Positions 42,929 through 53,000 are shown, numbered from the stretch's first letter. The stretch is DNA of 64,000 nt from Bacteroidota bacterium (GCA_018267825.1 JAFDXR010000009.1:103736-167735); one strand, 5' to 3'. Translations and numbers: made by a program. Notes: generated by a model not told the origin, from the sequence alone.

Positions 42929-43378
42929 ATGAAACACCTTTTAATAATTCTTACTATAGCTACTGGGCTATTTACAGCTTGTAACTCTGCACCAAAAGTA
43001 GAGAACGAAACTGCTAAAGTTGAAACTACGACTTCGGTTGCCAAACAAAATCGCTTAGAAGTATATTGTTTTCATGGTACTCGCCAATGTGAGACCTGCA
43101 AGAACATGAAAGCAAATACTAAAACAGCGTTGGATAAATACTTTGCAACCCAATTGAAAGACAGCTCTATTGTTTTCTCAATAGTTGATGTAGATGATGA
43201 AAAAAATGAAAAGTTAGCCGAGAAATTTCAAGCAACCGGAACTGCATTAATGATCAACAAAGTAGTGAATGGGAAAGATAGCATTATTGATTGGAGTGAT
43301 TTTGCTTTTGAGAAAGCGAATGACAATGAAGTATTTATTTCCGAGTTAAAAACCATGATTGACGCTGTTCTGAAATAA
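42929..43378 (+). CDS. arsF: ArsF-like thioredoxin-fold lipoprotein
   Basis: A lipoprotein signal (TGLFTACNS) precedes a thioredoxin-like domain with CxxC-type Cys in FHGTRQCETCKNMKANT. It continues to IVDVDDEKNEKLAEKFQATGTALMI. This matches the ArsF family of the arsEFG group, linked to resistance to aromatic (nitrophenyl) arsenicals. The stop overlaps the start of arsG by one base (TAATG). Confidence 0.85.
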   Translation: MKHLLIILTIATGLFTACNSAPKVENETAKVETTTSVAKQNRLEVYCFHGTRQCETCKNMKANTKTALDKYFATQLKDSSIVFSIVDVDDEKNEKLAEKFQATGTALMINKVVNGKDSIIDWSDFAFEKANDNEVFISELKTMIDAVLK

Positions 43379-44094
43379 TGACCGAGACTCTTTATCAATG
43401 GATGAATAGCAGTAACTTTCCTTTAGTTTCTGCTTTACTGTTAGGGATACTTACAGCAATTAGCCCTTGCCCTTTAGCCACAAACATTACTGCCATTGCT
43501 TTTATTTCAAAGAATAATTCTGAAGGAAGAAAGAAGGTTATAATGAGTGGGTTAATTTACACTTTGGGTTTAGCTTTTACCTACACAGGCATTGCTCTTA
43601 TCATCACTTTTGGTGCAAGTAAATTTCATGTTGCGAAATTTTTTCAGGGCAATGGAGAAAAGTATGTCGGACCGATTATGGTTCTTGTAGGATTGGTGAT
43701 GTTGAATGTAATTAAACTTAACTTTTTAGGTAAAGGAAACTTTACCGAAAAGTGGAGCGATAAATTTAAAGAGAAGGGATTGCTTGGTGCGTTTTTATTA
43801 GGTGCATTATTCGCAATGGCATTTTGTCCATATAGCGGAGCATTGTACTTTGGGGCATTAATACCAATGAGCATAAAAAGTGGTGCAGGAATTATGTATC
43901 CTTTGTTTTATGCACTCGGAGCAGGAACATTGGTAATGTTCTTTACAGGCATTATTGCTTTTAGTATTTCACAATTAGGAAAGTATTTTAAAGCGATTCA
44001 AAAAACTGAAAAGGTAATGCGCATCATTGCCGGATTATTGTTTGTATTAACAGGCTTGTACTATATTTTAATTTATTTAAAAGTGATCGAGTAA
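43378..44094 (+). CDS. arsG: ArsG-like DsbD-type membrane transporter
   Basis: The 238-residue protein has six transmembrane helices and the DsbD/CcdA-like Cys sites GILTAISPCPLATNITAIAFI and LFAMAFCPYSGALYFGAL. It is related to the ArsG efflux permease family of arsEFG operons. With the periplasmic ArsF-like protein it would form a redox or export pair. No arsE homologue is adjacent. Gaps are 1-2 bp on both sides. Confidence 0.85.
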   Translation: MTETLYQWMNSSNFPLVSALLLGILTAISPCPLATNITAIAFISKNNSEGRKKVIMSGLIYTLGLAFTYTGIALIITFGASKFHVAKFFQGNGEKYVGPIMVLVGLVMLNVIKLNFLGKGNFTEKWSDKFKEKGLLGAFLLGALFAMAFCPYSGALYFGALIPMSIKSGAGIMYPLFYALGAGTLVMFFTGIIAFSISQLGKYFKAIQKTEKVMRIIAGLLFVLTGLYYILIYLKVIE

Positions 44095-44096
44095 TA

Positions 44097-44687
44097 ATGA
44101 AGGATAAAAAAAGTATAATTGAACGCATTGGTGTGATTGGTCTTGTACTCACTGCATTGACCTCCCCATGTTGCTTTCCTTTATTCGGTATAGCATTATC
44201 AGCATTGGGGTTTGGCTCCTTTGAATTATTCGGAGGCATAACCATGTACATATTTTTAGGATTTGTTATCTTATCAGTGATTGGTTCTTGGTTTTCTTAT
44301 TTTTATCATAAAAAATGGTTACCATTACTTATAGCAATGCTGAGTTGCTGTTTGATTTTTTACAACTTTTATTTTGATGAAGATAGCTTTAATACTTTGT
44401 ACATTGGAATGTTTGGACTAATGATTACCAGTTTAATGAACTATTATGAAACAAAAATATTTAACCTTATGAAAAATCAAAAAATCATATTGCAATCCAC
44501 AATAACTTGTCCGCATTGTGGACATAAAAAAGAAGAAACAATGCCAACAGATGCTTGTCAGTATTTCTATGAGTGTGAAAATTGCAAGAAAGTATTAAAA
44601 CCTAAAGAAGGAGATTGTTGTGTGTATTGCAGTTATGGAACTGTTCCATGCCCACCAATTCAAGAAAATAAAAACTGTTGTTCATGA
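44097..44687 (+). CDS. MerC-like membrane domain fused to a GDCCVxC domain
   Basis: Residues 1-115 are four helices of the MerC type with a Cys pair in ALTSPCCFPLFGIALS. Residues 135-196 are a zinc-finger-like segment (ITCPHCGHKKEETMP, YECENCKKVLKPKEGDCCVYCSYGTVPCPP), which is the GDCCVxC motif. The two parts often exist as separate genes; here they form one protein. MerC imports Hg(II) in classical mer operons; here a metalloid role is inferred from context. The stop overlaps the next ATG (ATGA). Confidence 0.84.
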   Translation: MKDKKSIIERIGVIGLVLTALTSPCCFPLFGIALSALGFGSFELFGGITMYIFLGFVILSVIGSWFSYFYHKKWLPLLIAMLSCCLIFYNFYFDEDSFNTLYIGMFGLMITSLMNYYETKIFNLMKNQKIILQSTITCPHCGHKKEETMPTDACQYFYECENCKKVLKPKEGDCCVYCSYGTVPCPPIQENKNCCS

Positions 44688-45337
44688 AGAAATACTTAAT
44701 TGTCACATTTTTATTTGTTGCATCGTTGTCTTTTAGTCAGAATCCTTCTATGAAGGTTTTAGATACTGATTTTTCTAAAGGCAGGTTGCAAAACGTACAA
44801 ACTATTACGTTAAACGATGCTGTTAAATTACATGGTCATTTATGTGATGGCTTGGTAGTAGGCTTTTTAGGATTAAAGGAGGGGCTTTATAAATTATACC
44901 CTGATAGCATCATCGATAGAACCAATAATCGAATTGTAAGTAAACCATCCCCTTGTTTAACTGACATTGCTATTTTTATGACCGGAGCAAGATACCAGTA
45001 CAACACCTATTATGTTTCTGATAGTATCAAGTATCAATTTATCGTACAGCGTATAGACAATGAAAAAACATATGGTGTTAAACTGAAACCCGGCTTAATG
45101 CCAACTGCAATTGATAGTTTGGGTAGATTAGCCACCAAAGGCGAATTGGATGCCTGTGGGATTGATAGTCTAAGAAAATTGGAAAGTGAATTTTCCACTT
45201 TTTTACTCTCTAAAAACCCTCAAGACCTCTTTATTATTGAGGAAATCAAAAACTACAAATGGTTACCTGTTCTAAAAGGTAACTTCCTAAAAACCGATGT
45301 GTTGAATAAAAAGTTACAAAACTGTTTGCCAAAGTAG
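44684..45337 (+). CDS. Exported FmdE-like protein
   Basis: ATG 44684 overlaps the previous stop by four bases and begins a signal peptide (MKKYLIVTFLFVASLSFSQ). The mature domain has the FmdE family signature LHGHLCDGLVVGFLGLKEG, and further CLTDIAIFMTGAR and a single late Cys (DACGID). In methanogens FmdE binds metal in formylmethanofuran dehydrogenase; free-standing bacterial members are of unknown function. Here it is the last gene of the ars operon and lies in the periplasm. Confidence 0.82.
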   Translation: MKKYLIVTFLFVASLSFSQNPSMKVLDTDFSKGRLQNVQTITLNDAVKLHGHLCDGLVVGFLGLKEGLYKLYPDSIIDRTNNRIVSKPSPCLTDIAIFMTGARYQYNTYYVSDSIKYQFIVQRIDNEKTYGVKLKPGLMPTAIDSLGRLATKGELDACGIDSLRKLESEFSTFLLSKNPQDLFIIEEIKNYKWLPVLKGNFLKTDVLNKKLQNCLPK

Positions 45338-45420
45338 ATTAATAAATTCAGAATAACTGTTTATTTATTTTCACTTTACAACAATGTGATTTAAATCATA
45401 CAAAATAATTGTAAAAATAA

Positions 45421-45470
45421 TTGTGAGGGACAGAAATGTTTAATACTTTTGTAAGTGAATACTAACTTAC
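45421..45470 (+). promoter_or_regulatory. TetR-operon promoter and operator
   Basis: TTG (45421-45423), 20 bp, then TACTTTTG (45444-45451) form a normal Bacteroidota promoter. The palindrome GTAAGT-GAATACTA-ACTTAC (45451-45470) begins on the last base of the -7 box. The first gene of the operon starts at 45480. Confidence 0.72.
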
Positions 45471-45479
45471 ATTAAAATC

Positions 45480-45893
45480 ATGAGAGGAAAAAACAACATA
45501 GCTATCGGTTTTCTTGTAATGGGATTATTTATGGCTTATGGCTTTCTATTAATATATTTAAGAGACTTTGCTCCCGGTAAGGAAGAATGGATGAACTCTT
45601 ACTCAATAGGTAAACACTTTGAAACAAGATTAGCCCATGTACACGGTAATCTTTTCGCCTTTTTAAATATTTTGATAGGTTACTTACTATTACATTTTAA
45701 AAATCAACTTAAAAACACAACAGTAATTTCGTGGCTTGGTTTAATTGGTCTATTAATGCCAATTGGGATTTTGTTAGAAGTGTATTTGGGTGCACCTCCA
45801 GTTTTTGTGCTAATTGGTGCAATTAGCATGACGGTGTCAGTAATTTGGTTAGGAATATCTTTTTATAAAATGAAACTTGAAAATGAAAAATAA
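45480..45893 (+). CDS. Four-helix membrane protein, unknown
   Basis: The 137-residue protein has four transmembrane helices (IAIGFLVMGLFMAYGFLLIYL, LFAFLNILIGYLLLHF, ISWLGLIGLLMPIGILLEVYL, VFVLIGAISMTVSVIWLGI) and a conserved-looking His segment RLAHVHGNLFAF at the second helix. I do not recognise the family. It overlaps the TetR gene by 11 bases and is first in that operon. Confidence 0.75.
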   Translation: MRGKNNIAIGFLVMGLFMAYGFLLIYLRDFAPGKEEWMNSYSIGKHFETRLAHVHGNLFAFLNILIGYLLLHFKNQLKNTTVISWLGLIGLLMPIGILLEVYLGAPPVFVLIGAISMTVSVIWLGISFYKMKLENEK

Positions 45894-46479
45894 TAAATTC
45901 TCTGAAAGACAAATTGAAATCATTGAAGCTGCTACTAAAAGAATTGATGAGCATGGCATTCAGGATTTAACCATTAAAACACTTGCTGCTGATTTAAATT
46001 TATCAGAAGCAGCATTATATCGCCACTTTAAAAGCAAAAACGAAATATTACTTGGCTTGTTAACATACTTTATTGAGGAAATGAAAGGGAGGCTTGATTT
46101 AATACTTTCTAATAAAGATCGCAGTCCATCAGAACTTTTGAAAGATCTGTTTGATTCGCAATTAAAAACATTTGTACAAAAGCCTTCGGTAGTTAGTGTT
46201 ATTTTTTCTGAAAGTATTTTTCAGTTCAATAAAGAATTGTCTTCTACGGTTTCGTCCATGATGGAATTGATGCAAAATCATATAGAAGGAATTGTAAAAA
46301 AAGGACAGGCAAATGGCTCTTTCAGTAAGATGGTAGGTATTTCAACAACAACAACAATTATAATGGGTGGGATGCGAATCACGGTGCTAAAATGGAAATT
46401 GTCAGGACATAAATCCGACTTAAATAAAGATGGAAACAAAGTACTGAGCGGAATATTAAAAATGATAGAAACTAAATAG
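45883..46479 (+). CDS. TetR/AcrR family transcriptional regulator
   Basis: ATG 45883 gives 198 residues. The N-terminal HTH is clear (RQIEIIEAATKRIDEHGIQDLTIKTLAADLNLSEAALYRHFKSKNEILLGLL). The ligand domain has no assigned inducer. It is probably a repressor of its own operon and of the pump genes, acting at the related palindromes 45451-45470 and 47684-47699. Confidence 0.92.
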   Translation: MKNNKFSERQIEIIEAATKRIDEHGIQDLTIKTLAADLNLSEAALYRHFKSKNEILLGLLTYFIEEMKGRLDLILSNKDRSPSELLKDLFDSQLKTFVQKPSVVSVIFSESIFQFNKELSSTVSSMMELMQNHIEGIVKKGQANGSFSKMVGISTTTTIIMGGMRITVLKWKLSGHKSDLNKDGNKVLSGILKMIETK

Positions 46480-46487
46480 AGAAAAAT

Positions 46488-46889
46488 ATGAAAACAATAA
46501 TTTTAAAAGTAGCAGCAGTTATCATTACACTATTTGCATTAATAACCCTCTTCATGAGTACTTCAGTAATATTTGATTTATTTGGGATAAGAGAGAAGGA
46601 AGGTAATTATGTATTATTTGTCGTGATCTCTAACTTCATTGCCGGGTTTATGTATCTGTTTGCTGCATATGGCTTATTTACTGAAAAGAAGTGGGCAACA
46701 AAATTACTTTTAATTACAACAACAATACTTGTTGTGAGCTTTGTGGGTTTGTTAATTCATGCTAATACAGGTGGAATTTATGAGCAAAAAACTATTAAAG
46801 CTATGCTTTCACGTATAGCCATTACATCTGCATTTACAGGTATATCGTGGTATTTTATAACTAGAAAATCAAATACAAATGAAAGCTAA
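46488..46889 (+). CDS. Four-helix membrane protein, unknown
   Basis: The 133-residue protein has four predicted helices (KVAAVIITLFALITLFMS, VLFVVISNFIAGFMYLFAAYGL, LLLITTTILVVSFVGLLIH, IAITSAFTGISWYFI). No conserved motif was recognised. It follows tetR by 8 bp and overlaps the next lipoprotein gene by 11 bases. Confidence 0.72.
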   Translation: MKTIILKVAAVIITLFALITLFMSTSVIFDLFGIREKEGNYVLFVVISNFIAGFMYLFAAYGLFTEKKWATKLLLITTTILVVSFVGLLIHANTGGIYEQKTIKAMLSRIAITSAFTGISWYFITRKSNTNES

Positions 46890-47364
46890 ATTCACACTTT
46901 TGATAGCAATCTTAATGGGAATAACCTATGGTTGCAATAATACAGCTAAAGAAGAAAAAACTAAAACAATTGTAACTCAGGACTCAGTTCTATCTATAGA
47001 GAATGAACACAATCATTCTGAGTCTGACTCAATCGAACTGAACAACGGTGCTAAATGGGTTGTTGTTCCTGAGATGATGAAGTATATTAGAACAATGGAA
47101 TCTGATATCAATCAATTTGCCAAAGCACAGCACAAGGAATTAAAGGACTTTACACAACTTGGAGCAAGTTTGCAAAAAAACATTGATCTGTTAACATCCA
47201 ATTGTACAATGGAGGGAAAAGCTCACGATGAATTACATAAATGGTTGCTGCCTTATATAGATATGGTAGACAAATTGAATAAATCAAAAAGTAGCGATGA
47301 GGCATTTCATTCCTTTGAGGAGATAAATGCCTCTTATAAATCATTTAACATATACTTTGAATAA
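46879..47364 (+). CDS. Small lipoprotein with His-rich segment
   Basis: The lipobox is GITYGCNN. The region after it is rich in Asn, His and acidic residues (ENEHNHSESDSIE), as in metal-binding linkers. A helical domain follows (WVVVPEMMKYIRTMESDINQF, and CTMEGKAHDELHKWLLPYIDMVDKL). Proteins of this build occur with Bacteroidota heavy-metal efflux genes. Function unknown. Confidence 0.75.
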   Translation: MKAKFTLLIAILMGITYGCNNTAKEEKTKTIVTQDSVLSIENEHNHSESDSIELNNGAKWVVVPEMMKYIRTMESDINQFAKAQHKELKDFTQLGASLQKNIDLLTSNCTMEGKAHDELHKWLLPYIDMVDKLNKSKSSDEAFHSFEEINASYKSFNIYFE

Positions 47365-47374
47365 AAAAGAAATC

Positions 47375-47662
47375 ATGAACATAAAATCATTCCACACCGA
47401 AGAAAAGCCTGTCAGCGCAAAGAAATTATTTTCTACAACTGAAGGAAATGTAACTGCTTTACATATCAAAGCAAACGGCACATTAAAAGAACATATAACA
47501 ACTGTTCCTGCATTACTTATTTGTATTAATGGCAATGTAGTTTTTAAAAATGAAAAAGGGGTAACAGAAAATCTTTCAAGCGGTGACATGGTTAACATTG
47601 AGCCAAACGTAAAACATTGGGTAGAAGGAATAGAAGACACTCAATTACTATTAATCAAATAA
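47375..47662 (+). CDS. Cupin-domain small protein
   Basis: I use ATG 47375; an earlier frame runs back into the lipoprotein gene. The 95-residue product is a single cupin barrel (GNVTALHIKANGTLKEHITTVPALLICINGNVVF and LSSGDMVNIEPNVKHWVEGIEDTQLLLI). Only some of the usual metal His are present (KEH, KHW). The ligand is unknown. It lies 16 bp before the TolC-like gene. Confidence 0.83.
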   Translation: MNIKSFHTEEKPVSAKKLFSTTEGNVTALHIKANGTLKEHITTVPALLICINGNVVFKNEKGVTENLSSGDMVNIEPNVKHWVEGIEDTQLLLIK

Positions 47663-47678
47663 AAAAATTTGTCAAGTT

Positions 47679-49013
47679 ATGTTAGTAAGCACTCACTTAT
47701 TAAAATTGAAATTATTAATGGTTCTCACCATTTTAATTTTCACAACCAATTCTGAGGCTCAAAATTGGTCACTAAAGCAATGTATTGATACAGCATTAGT
47801 GCATAATAAAACGCTGAAAATTGCACAAGGCGATATTGACATTGCCAATGAAAGAAACAAGGAAGCAAAAGGTGGTTTAGTGCCAAAATTGTATGGCAAT
47901 GTTGACTATCGGTACTACACTGATCTTCCTTATCAGTTACTTCCTGCATCTGTTTTTGGTGGACCGGCAGGCATTTATAAAGAGGCTCAATTTGGTGTTC
48001 CTCATAATTTAAATGCAAACCTAACGCTTGATGTGCCTTTATACAACCCTCAAACTATCGGAGCAATTACCGTTTCAAAAAGAGCAAAAGAATTAAATCA
48101 AATCCAGTTTCAACAAACCGAAGAGCAAGTGGTATTTGATGTTTCGAATTTGTATTACAATGCACAATTAATATCAAATCAAATTTTGTTTATCAAAAAT
48201 GGGTTAAGTAATAGCGAAAAACTACTTTCCAATATCCAATTACTCTATTCACAACAAATGGCAAAGGGTACAGATGTAGATAAAATTAAACTTCAGCAAA
48301 GTCAGCTAAACACACAGTTAAGCAAGGCGAATGCACAGTATCAGCAAATTCTTAATTTATTAAAACTTCAATTAGGCATAACGCCATCTAGGTTAATAAC
48401 AATTGAAGAAGCATTTAGCACATCGTCAGAAGTAGTAAAATATTCTACCAAGCCAACCTCCGATATATTATTGTTTAATTCAAAAGAACAGCTCTTAAAA
48501 TCTGAATTAAAAACTTTAAAACTATCACATTTACCTTCTTTTTCACTTTATGGTACTTATGGAACTACCGGATTTGGAAACTACAGTGGTACAAATGATT
48601 TCTTTAAAACATACCCGATTGGATTTGCCGGGGTAAAAATGTCTTGGATGATATTCTCCGGTACTACTTTAGAACACAAGGTTTTTCAAAAGAGAGAAGA
48701 GATAAAGCAAAATACAACTCGATTAGAATTATTAAATGATAAACAAAACGTTCAGATAGAAAATGCACAAATGCAATATGAAGTTGCAAATTCTAATCTA
48801 TTAAATGCAAAATCACAATTGACATTAGCAGAAATAATTTATTCTAAAACACTTATTCAGCAAAAGGAGGGTGTTGCCTCATTAACAGATGTTTTACTTT
48901 CAGATAATACCCAAAAGGAAGCACAACAAAATTATTTGTCGGCATTGGTAGATGTGATGAAGGCAGACTTAGAACTAAAAAAAGTATCAGGAAATATTTT
49001 AAAAACGAAATAA
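47679..49013 (+). CDS. TolC-family outer-membrane efflux protein
   Basis: The signal peptide ends in NSEAQ. Two homologous halves of TolC-type coiled-coil and beta strands follow (NWSLKQCIDTALVHNKTLKIAQGDIDIANERNKEA; LYSQQMAKGTDVDKIKLQQSQLNTQLSKANAQYQQI). The length is 444 residues. It is the outer-membrane duct of the efflux system formed with the next two genes. A second TetR-like palindrome overlaps its first codons. Confidence 0.93.
   Translation: MLVSTHLLKLKLLMVLTILIFTTNSEAQNWSLKQCIDTALVHNKTLKIAQGDIDIANERNKEAKGGLVPKLYGNVDYRYYTDLPYQLLPASVFGGPAGIYKEAQFGVPHNLNANLTLDVPLYNPQTIGAITVSKRAKELNQIQFQQTEEQVVFDVSNLYYNAQLISNQILFIKNGLSNSEKLLSNIQLLYSQQMAKGTDVDKIKLQQSQLNTQLSKANAQYQQILNLLKLQLGITPSRLITIEEAFSTSSEVVKYSTKPTSDILLFNSKEQLLKSELKTLKLSHLPSFSLYGTYGTTGFGNYSGTNDFFKTYPIGFAGVKMSWMIFSGTTLEHKVFQKREEIKQNTTRLELLNDKQNVQIENAQMQYEVANSNLLNAKSQLTLAEIIYSKTLIQQKEGVASLTDVLLSDNTQKEAQQNYLSALVDVMKADLELKKVSGNILKTK
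47684..47699 (+). promoter_or_regulatory. Second TetR-type palindrome across the tolC-like start
   Basis: AGTAAGCACTCACTTA is a near-palindrome whose reverse complement TAAGTGAGTGCTTACT matches 13 of 16 bases of the site at 45452-45467. It covers codons 2-7 of the TolC-like gene. Confidence 0.55.
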
Positions 49014-49037
49014 ATTAATAATTAAAAATAACAGATA

Positions 49038-50087
49038 ATGAAAAAGGTTTTATACATCATCATACCATTGGCATTAATTGCAATTGTAGTCATAAAATTA
49101 AAAAGTAATAAAGAAATCGTAAAAGGTAAAGTTTATCAATATGATAAAGAGCAAGCTATCCATGTTCAGGTAGATACAATCAAATCGGAATTAATAGGAG
49201 CTGAATTTGCTTATTCAGGAACATTTGAACCTAATAAAGAAACTAAGCTTAGCGCTGAAATACAAGGCAAGATAAATGATGTTTTAGTTGATGTTGGAAC
49301 TGTTGTAACAAAGGGGCAATCATTAATTCAGTTAGATAATTCACTATTGAAATTGCAATTACAATCAGCGGAGGTTCAAGTTGAAGGATTAGAAGCTGAT
49401 GTAAAACGATTTACTGTTTTAGCGAATGCAGATGCTGTACAAGGGGTTCAATTAGAAAAAGCAGAGTTAGGTTTAAAATCTGCAAAAGTTCAAAGAGCAA
49501 CTTTACTTGAACAAATTAATAAAACAACCATCAAAGCACCGTTTAATGGAGTGGTTACTGCTAAACTTACTGAAGAGGGAGCATTTGCCGCACCGGGTGT
49601 GCCATTGCTTCAAATTACAGATATTTCAGTTTTAAAATTTACCGTTAATGTTTCTGAAAATGATTTGAGTTCATTTCAATTAAATCAAACCTTCTCGATT
49701 AATGCAGATGCTTATTCGGATGTGCTATTGTCGGGTAAAGCAACAATGATAGGGAGTAAAGCCAATATGGGCAGTAGTTTTCCTGTTCAGTTTATTGTAA
49801 GTAACACCTCCGATTTAAAAATCAAATCAGGAATGTTTGGTAAAGTAAATTTAAAAAGTGACAATCAAAAATCCGGAATTATTATACCGTCTTCTGCCAT
49901 TATAGGCTCTTCAAGTCAACCACAAGTATATAAAGTAAAGAATGGAAAGGCTGTTTTGCATAACATAACTATTGCCCAAAAAATAAAAAACAAAACTGTC
50001 GTGTCAAAAGGATTAGTAGAAGGTGATGTGATCGTAACAAATGGATTTATTAATCTATTTGACGATGCGAATGTAACTGTTAAATAA
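49038..50087 (+). CDS. RND efflux periplasmic adaptor (HlyD/MFP family)
   Basis: An N-terminal membrane anchor (VLYIIIPLALIAIVVI) precedes a lipoyl domain in two halves (FEPNKETKLSAEIQGKINDVLVDVGTVVTKGQSLIQLD and KTTIKAPFNGVVTAKLTEEGAFAAPG). A short hairpin lies between them, followed by a beta-barrel domain. Length 349. It links the inner-membrane pump to the TolC-like protein. Confidence 0.94.
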   Translation: MKKVLYIIIPLALIAIVVIKLKSNKEIVKGKVYQYDKEQAIHVQVDTIKSELIGAEFAYSGTFEPNKETKLSAEIQGKINDVLVDVGTVVTKGQSLIQLDNSLLKLQLQSAEVQVEGLEADVKRFTVLANADAVQGVQLEKAELGLKSAKVQRATLLEQINKTTIKAPFNGVVTAKLTEEGAFAAPGVPLLQITDISVLKFTVNVSENDLSSFQLNQTFSINADAYSDVLLSGKATMIGSKANMGSSFPVQFIVSNTSDLKIKSGMFGKVNLKSDNQKSGIIIPSSAIIGSSSQPQVYKVKNGKAVLHNITIAQKIKNKTVVSKGLVEGDVIVTNGFINLFDDANVTVK

Positions 50088-50099
50088 AATATTAGAATT

Positions 50100-53000
50100 A
50101 TGAATATTACAGAAATATCAATCAAACGTCCATCACTGATAATTGTTCTTTTCAGCGTACTTACCTTATTGGGAGTTATAGGATATAAAAATTTGAGTTA
50201 TGAGTTGATGCCTGATTTTAATCAACCTGTTGTGGTTATTAAAACCGTGTATCCCGGAGCAGAGCCCAACGAAGTAGAAACATCGGTATCACGAAAAATA
50301 GAGGATGCTTTATCTAACTTAGAAGGAGTGGATTATTTGGTAACTAAATCATTGCCAAACGCATCCATCATTATTGCTAATTTAAAATACGGAACTGATT
50401 TGGATAAAACCATGCAGGATGCACAACGCTACATTGACAATATCCGCAAAGATTTACCGCAGGATATTTTAAGTCCTGTAATGAGTAAGGTTTCTCCGAA
50501 TGATTTACCTATCATGTCAATAAGTGCAACAAGTAACTTGCCTGCAACAGAGTTTTATCAAAAAATGAAAGACGAGTATCTTCCACAAATTCAACAGATA
50601 AAAGGGGTTGCAGAGCTTACGATTTTAGGTGGAGAAGAAAGAGAGATACAGGTTAAAGCAAACCGAGATAAATTAAAACTATATAAGATTTCATTGTATC
50701 AGGTTGTTGAGGCAATTAATCGCTCAGGCTTAGATTTACCTGCCGGAAAAGTACAAACGGATCAAGAAAATAACTCAGTTCGTTTAACCGGAAAGTTTGC
50801 CACGATTGACGATATAAAAAATGTTCAGATCGCAATGCCAACGCCCGGTAGTCCTGTTTACGTAAAAGATGTTGCTCAAGTGGTTGATGGAATAAAAGAA
50901 ACGACATCTATTAGTAGATATAATGGAAAGGATGGTATTGGGATTTTGTTAAAAAAACAAGGAGATGCAAATGCCGTTGATGTTTCTAAAATGGTTCGTA
51001 CAAAATTTAAAAATATAGAAGCACAAAACAGTAATTCAGCTGTAAAATTCATCATTGCAGATGATAGTACTGATAATACAATTGCAGCAGTTAATTCGGT
51101 TGTATTTGATTTAGGTTTAGCGGTTGTTTTAGTTTCTTTAGTAATGCTATTATTTTTAAGAAGTTTCAGAAACTCTTTAATTGTTATCATTGCAATACCT
51201 ACTTCGTTGGTTACAGCATTTGCAGTGATGTGGCTTTTAGGATACACTTTAAATTTAATGACCTTGCTCGCCATGTCTTTAATTATTGGAATCTTGGTTG
51301 ATGATGCTACCGTGGTATTGGAAAACATTCAAAGGCATTTAGATATGGGAAAAGAAAAACGCACTGCCTCAATGGATGGACGCATGGAAATTGGATTTTC
51401 TGCATTGTCGATCACGTTAGTTGACGTAGTTGTGTTTTTACCGATATTATTTTTACAAGTATTTGTAGCAGATATGCTCAAACAGTTTTCAGTAGTTGTT
51501 GTAACTTCAACATTAACAAGCTTATTAGTTGGATTTACCCTTACACCTTGGTTGGCATCAAGAATAGGTAAGAAAGAAGATTTACAACCAACTAACTTCT
51601 TCAATCGTTTCTTACTTGGATTTGAACATCTATTAGAAAAATTCACAAATTGGTACGGCAAACAATTAGAATGGATACTTAGTCATAAGTTAATTTTTAC
51701 GGGAATAGTTGTTTTACTTTTCGCTGTTACATTGGGAATAATGAAACAAGGTATCATTGGTAAAGAGCTTATTTCTACAGGAGATCAAGGTAAGTTTCGT
51801 TTGGCTTTAGAGTTTGACAAAACAACATCTATTCAACAAAATAATTTAATCGCTCAGAAAATAGAAACCTATATTATCAAGCAAACAGGTGTTTCTACAG
51901 TCTTTAGTAATATTGGTGGGCCAAGTACAGGCATTGGTAGTTTAGGAGTAGGTTCGGCTAATAAAGCGGAGTTCACGATTCAGTTGAAATCAGCCAAAGA
52001 ACGAAACAACCAACCTACTGAAGAGTTTATGAAGAAACTTAGGGAGGAATTAAAAATGAAATTTCCCGGAATAAATTACTCAATGGCTGCGTTAGGATTG
52101 ATACCACGTTCAGCCCCAATTGAAATTACCTTAAGCGGAAGCAATTTAGATTTGGTAATGAAAGCAGGAAATGAATTAAAATCTGTGATTGAAAAAATAC
52201 CGGGGTCAGATAATGTTCGTTTATCAGTAGAACAAGGTAGTCCTGAATACAAAATAATTCCCGATAAAGATAAAATGCAACGCTTAGGATTAACGACAGC
52301 TTATGTTGGTGTGAATTTAAGAACAGCTTTTACTGGCAATGACGATGCTACATTAACAGAAAACGGCACTGAATATCCTATAAGAATTTGGTTGGAAAGT
52401 TACAACAGACAAAACTATGAAGATGTACAACGTCTTTCAATTGTAAATCCAATGGGTTTGCCAGTAGAAGTGTCGCAGTTTTCATCAGTAGAGCGAGGCA
52501 ATTCCCCTTCCTTATTGGAAAGAAAAGATCGTCAGCCTGCTGTTACGCTTACATCTGACGCACTTGGCAGACCTTCGGGAACAGTAGCCGATGATGTAGT
52601 AGCTTATCTTAAAAACAATCCTTTACCCGATGAAATTCAAATGACTTGGGGTAGTGATATCAAAAGACAAAATGATAGTTTTGGAGCATTAGGTTCTGTT
52701 CTATTGATTTCGTTTCTACTGATTTATTTAATCATGGTGGCTTTGTATGATAGTTACGTTTATCCGTTTGTGGTATTATTTTCTATTCCCGTTGCAGCCA
52801 TTGGTGCATTTTTAGCATTGAATTTATCGTTAAACAACCTTAGTTTATTTGCATTGCTTGGGCTAATTATGCTCATGGGTTTAGTGGTAAAAAATGCCAT
52901 ATTAATTGTAGACTTCACCAACCAATTGAAAGCGCAGGGTAAACATTATAAGGAAGCTTTAATCATTGCCGGAAAAGGTCGTATGCGTCCCATTTTAATG

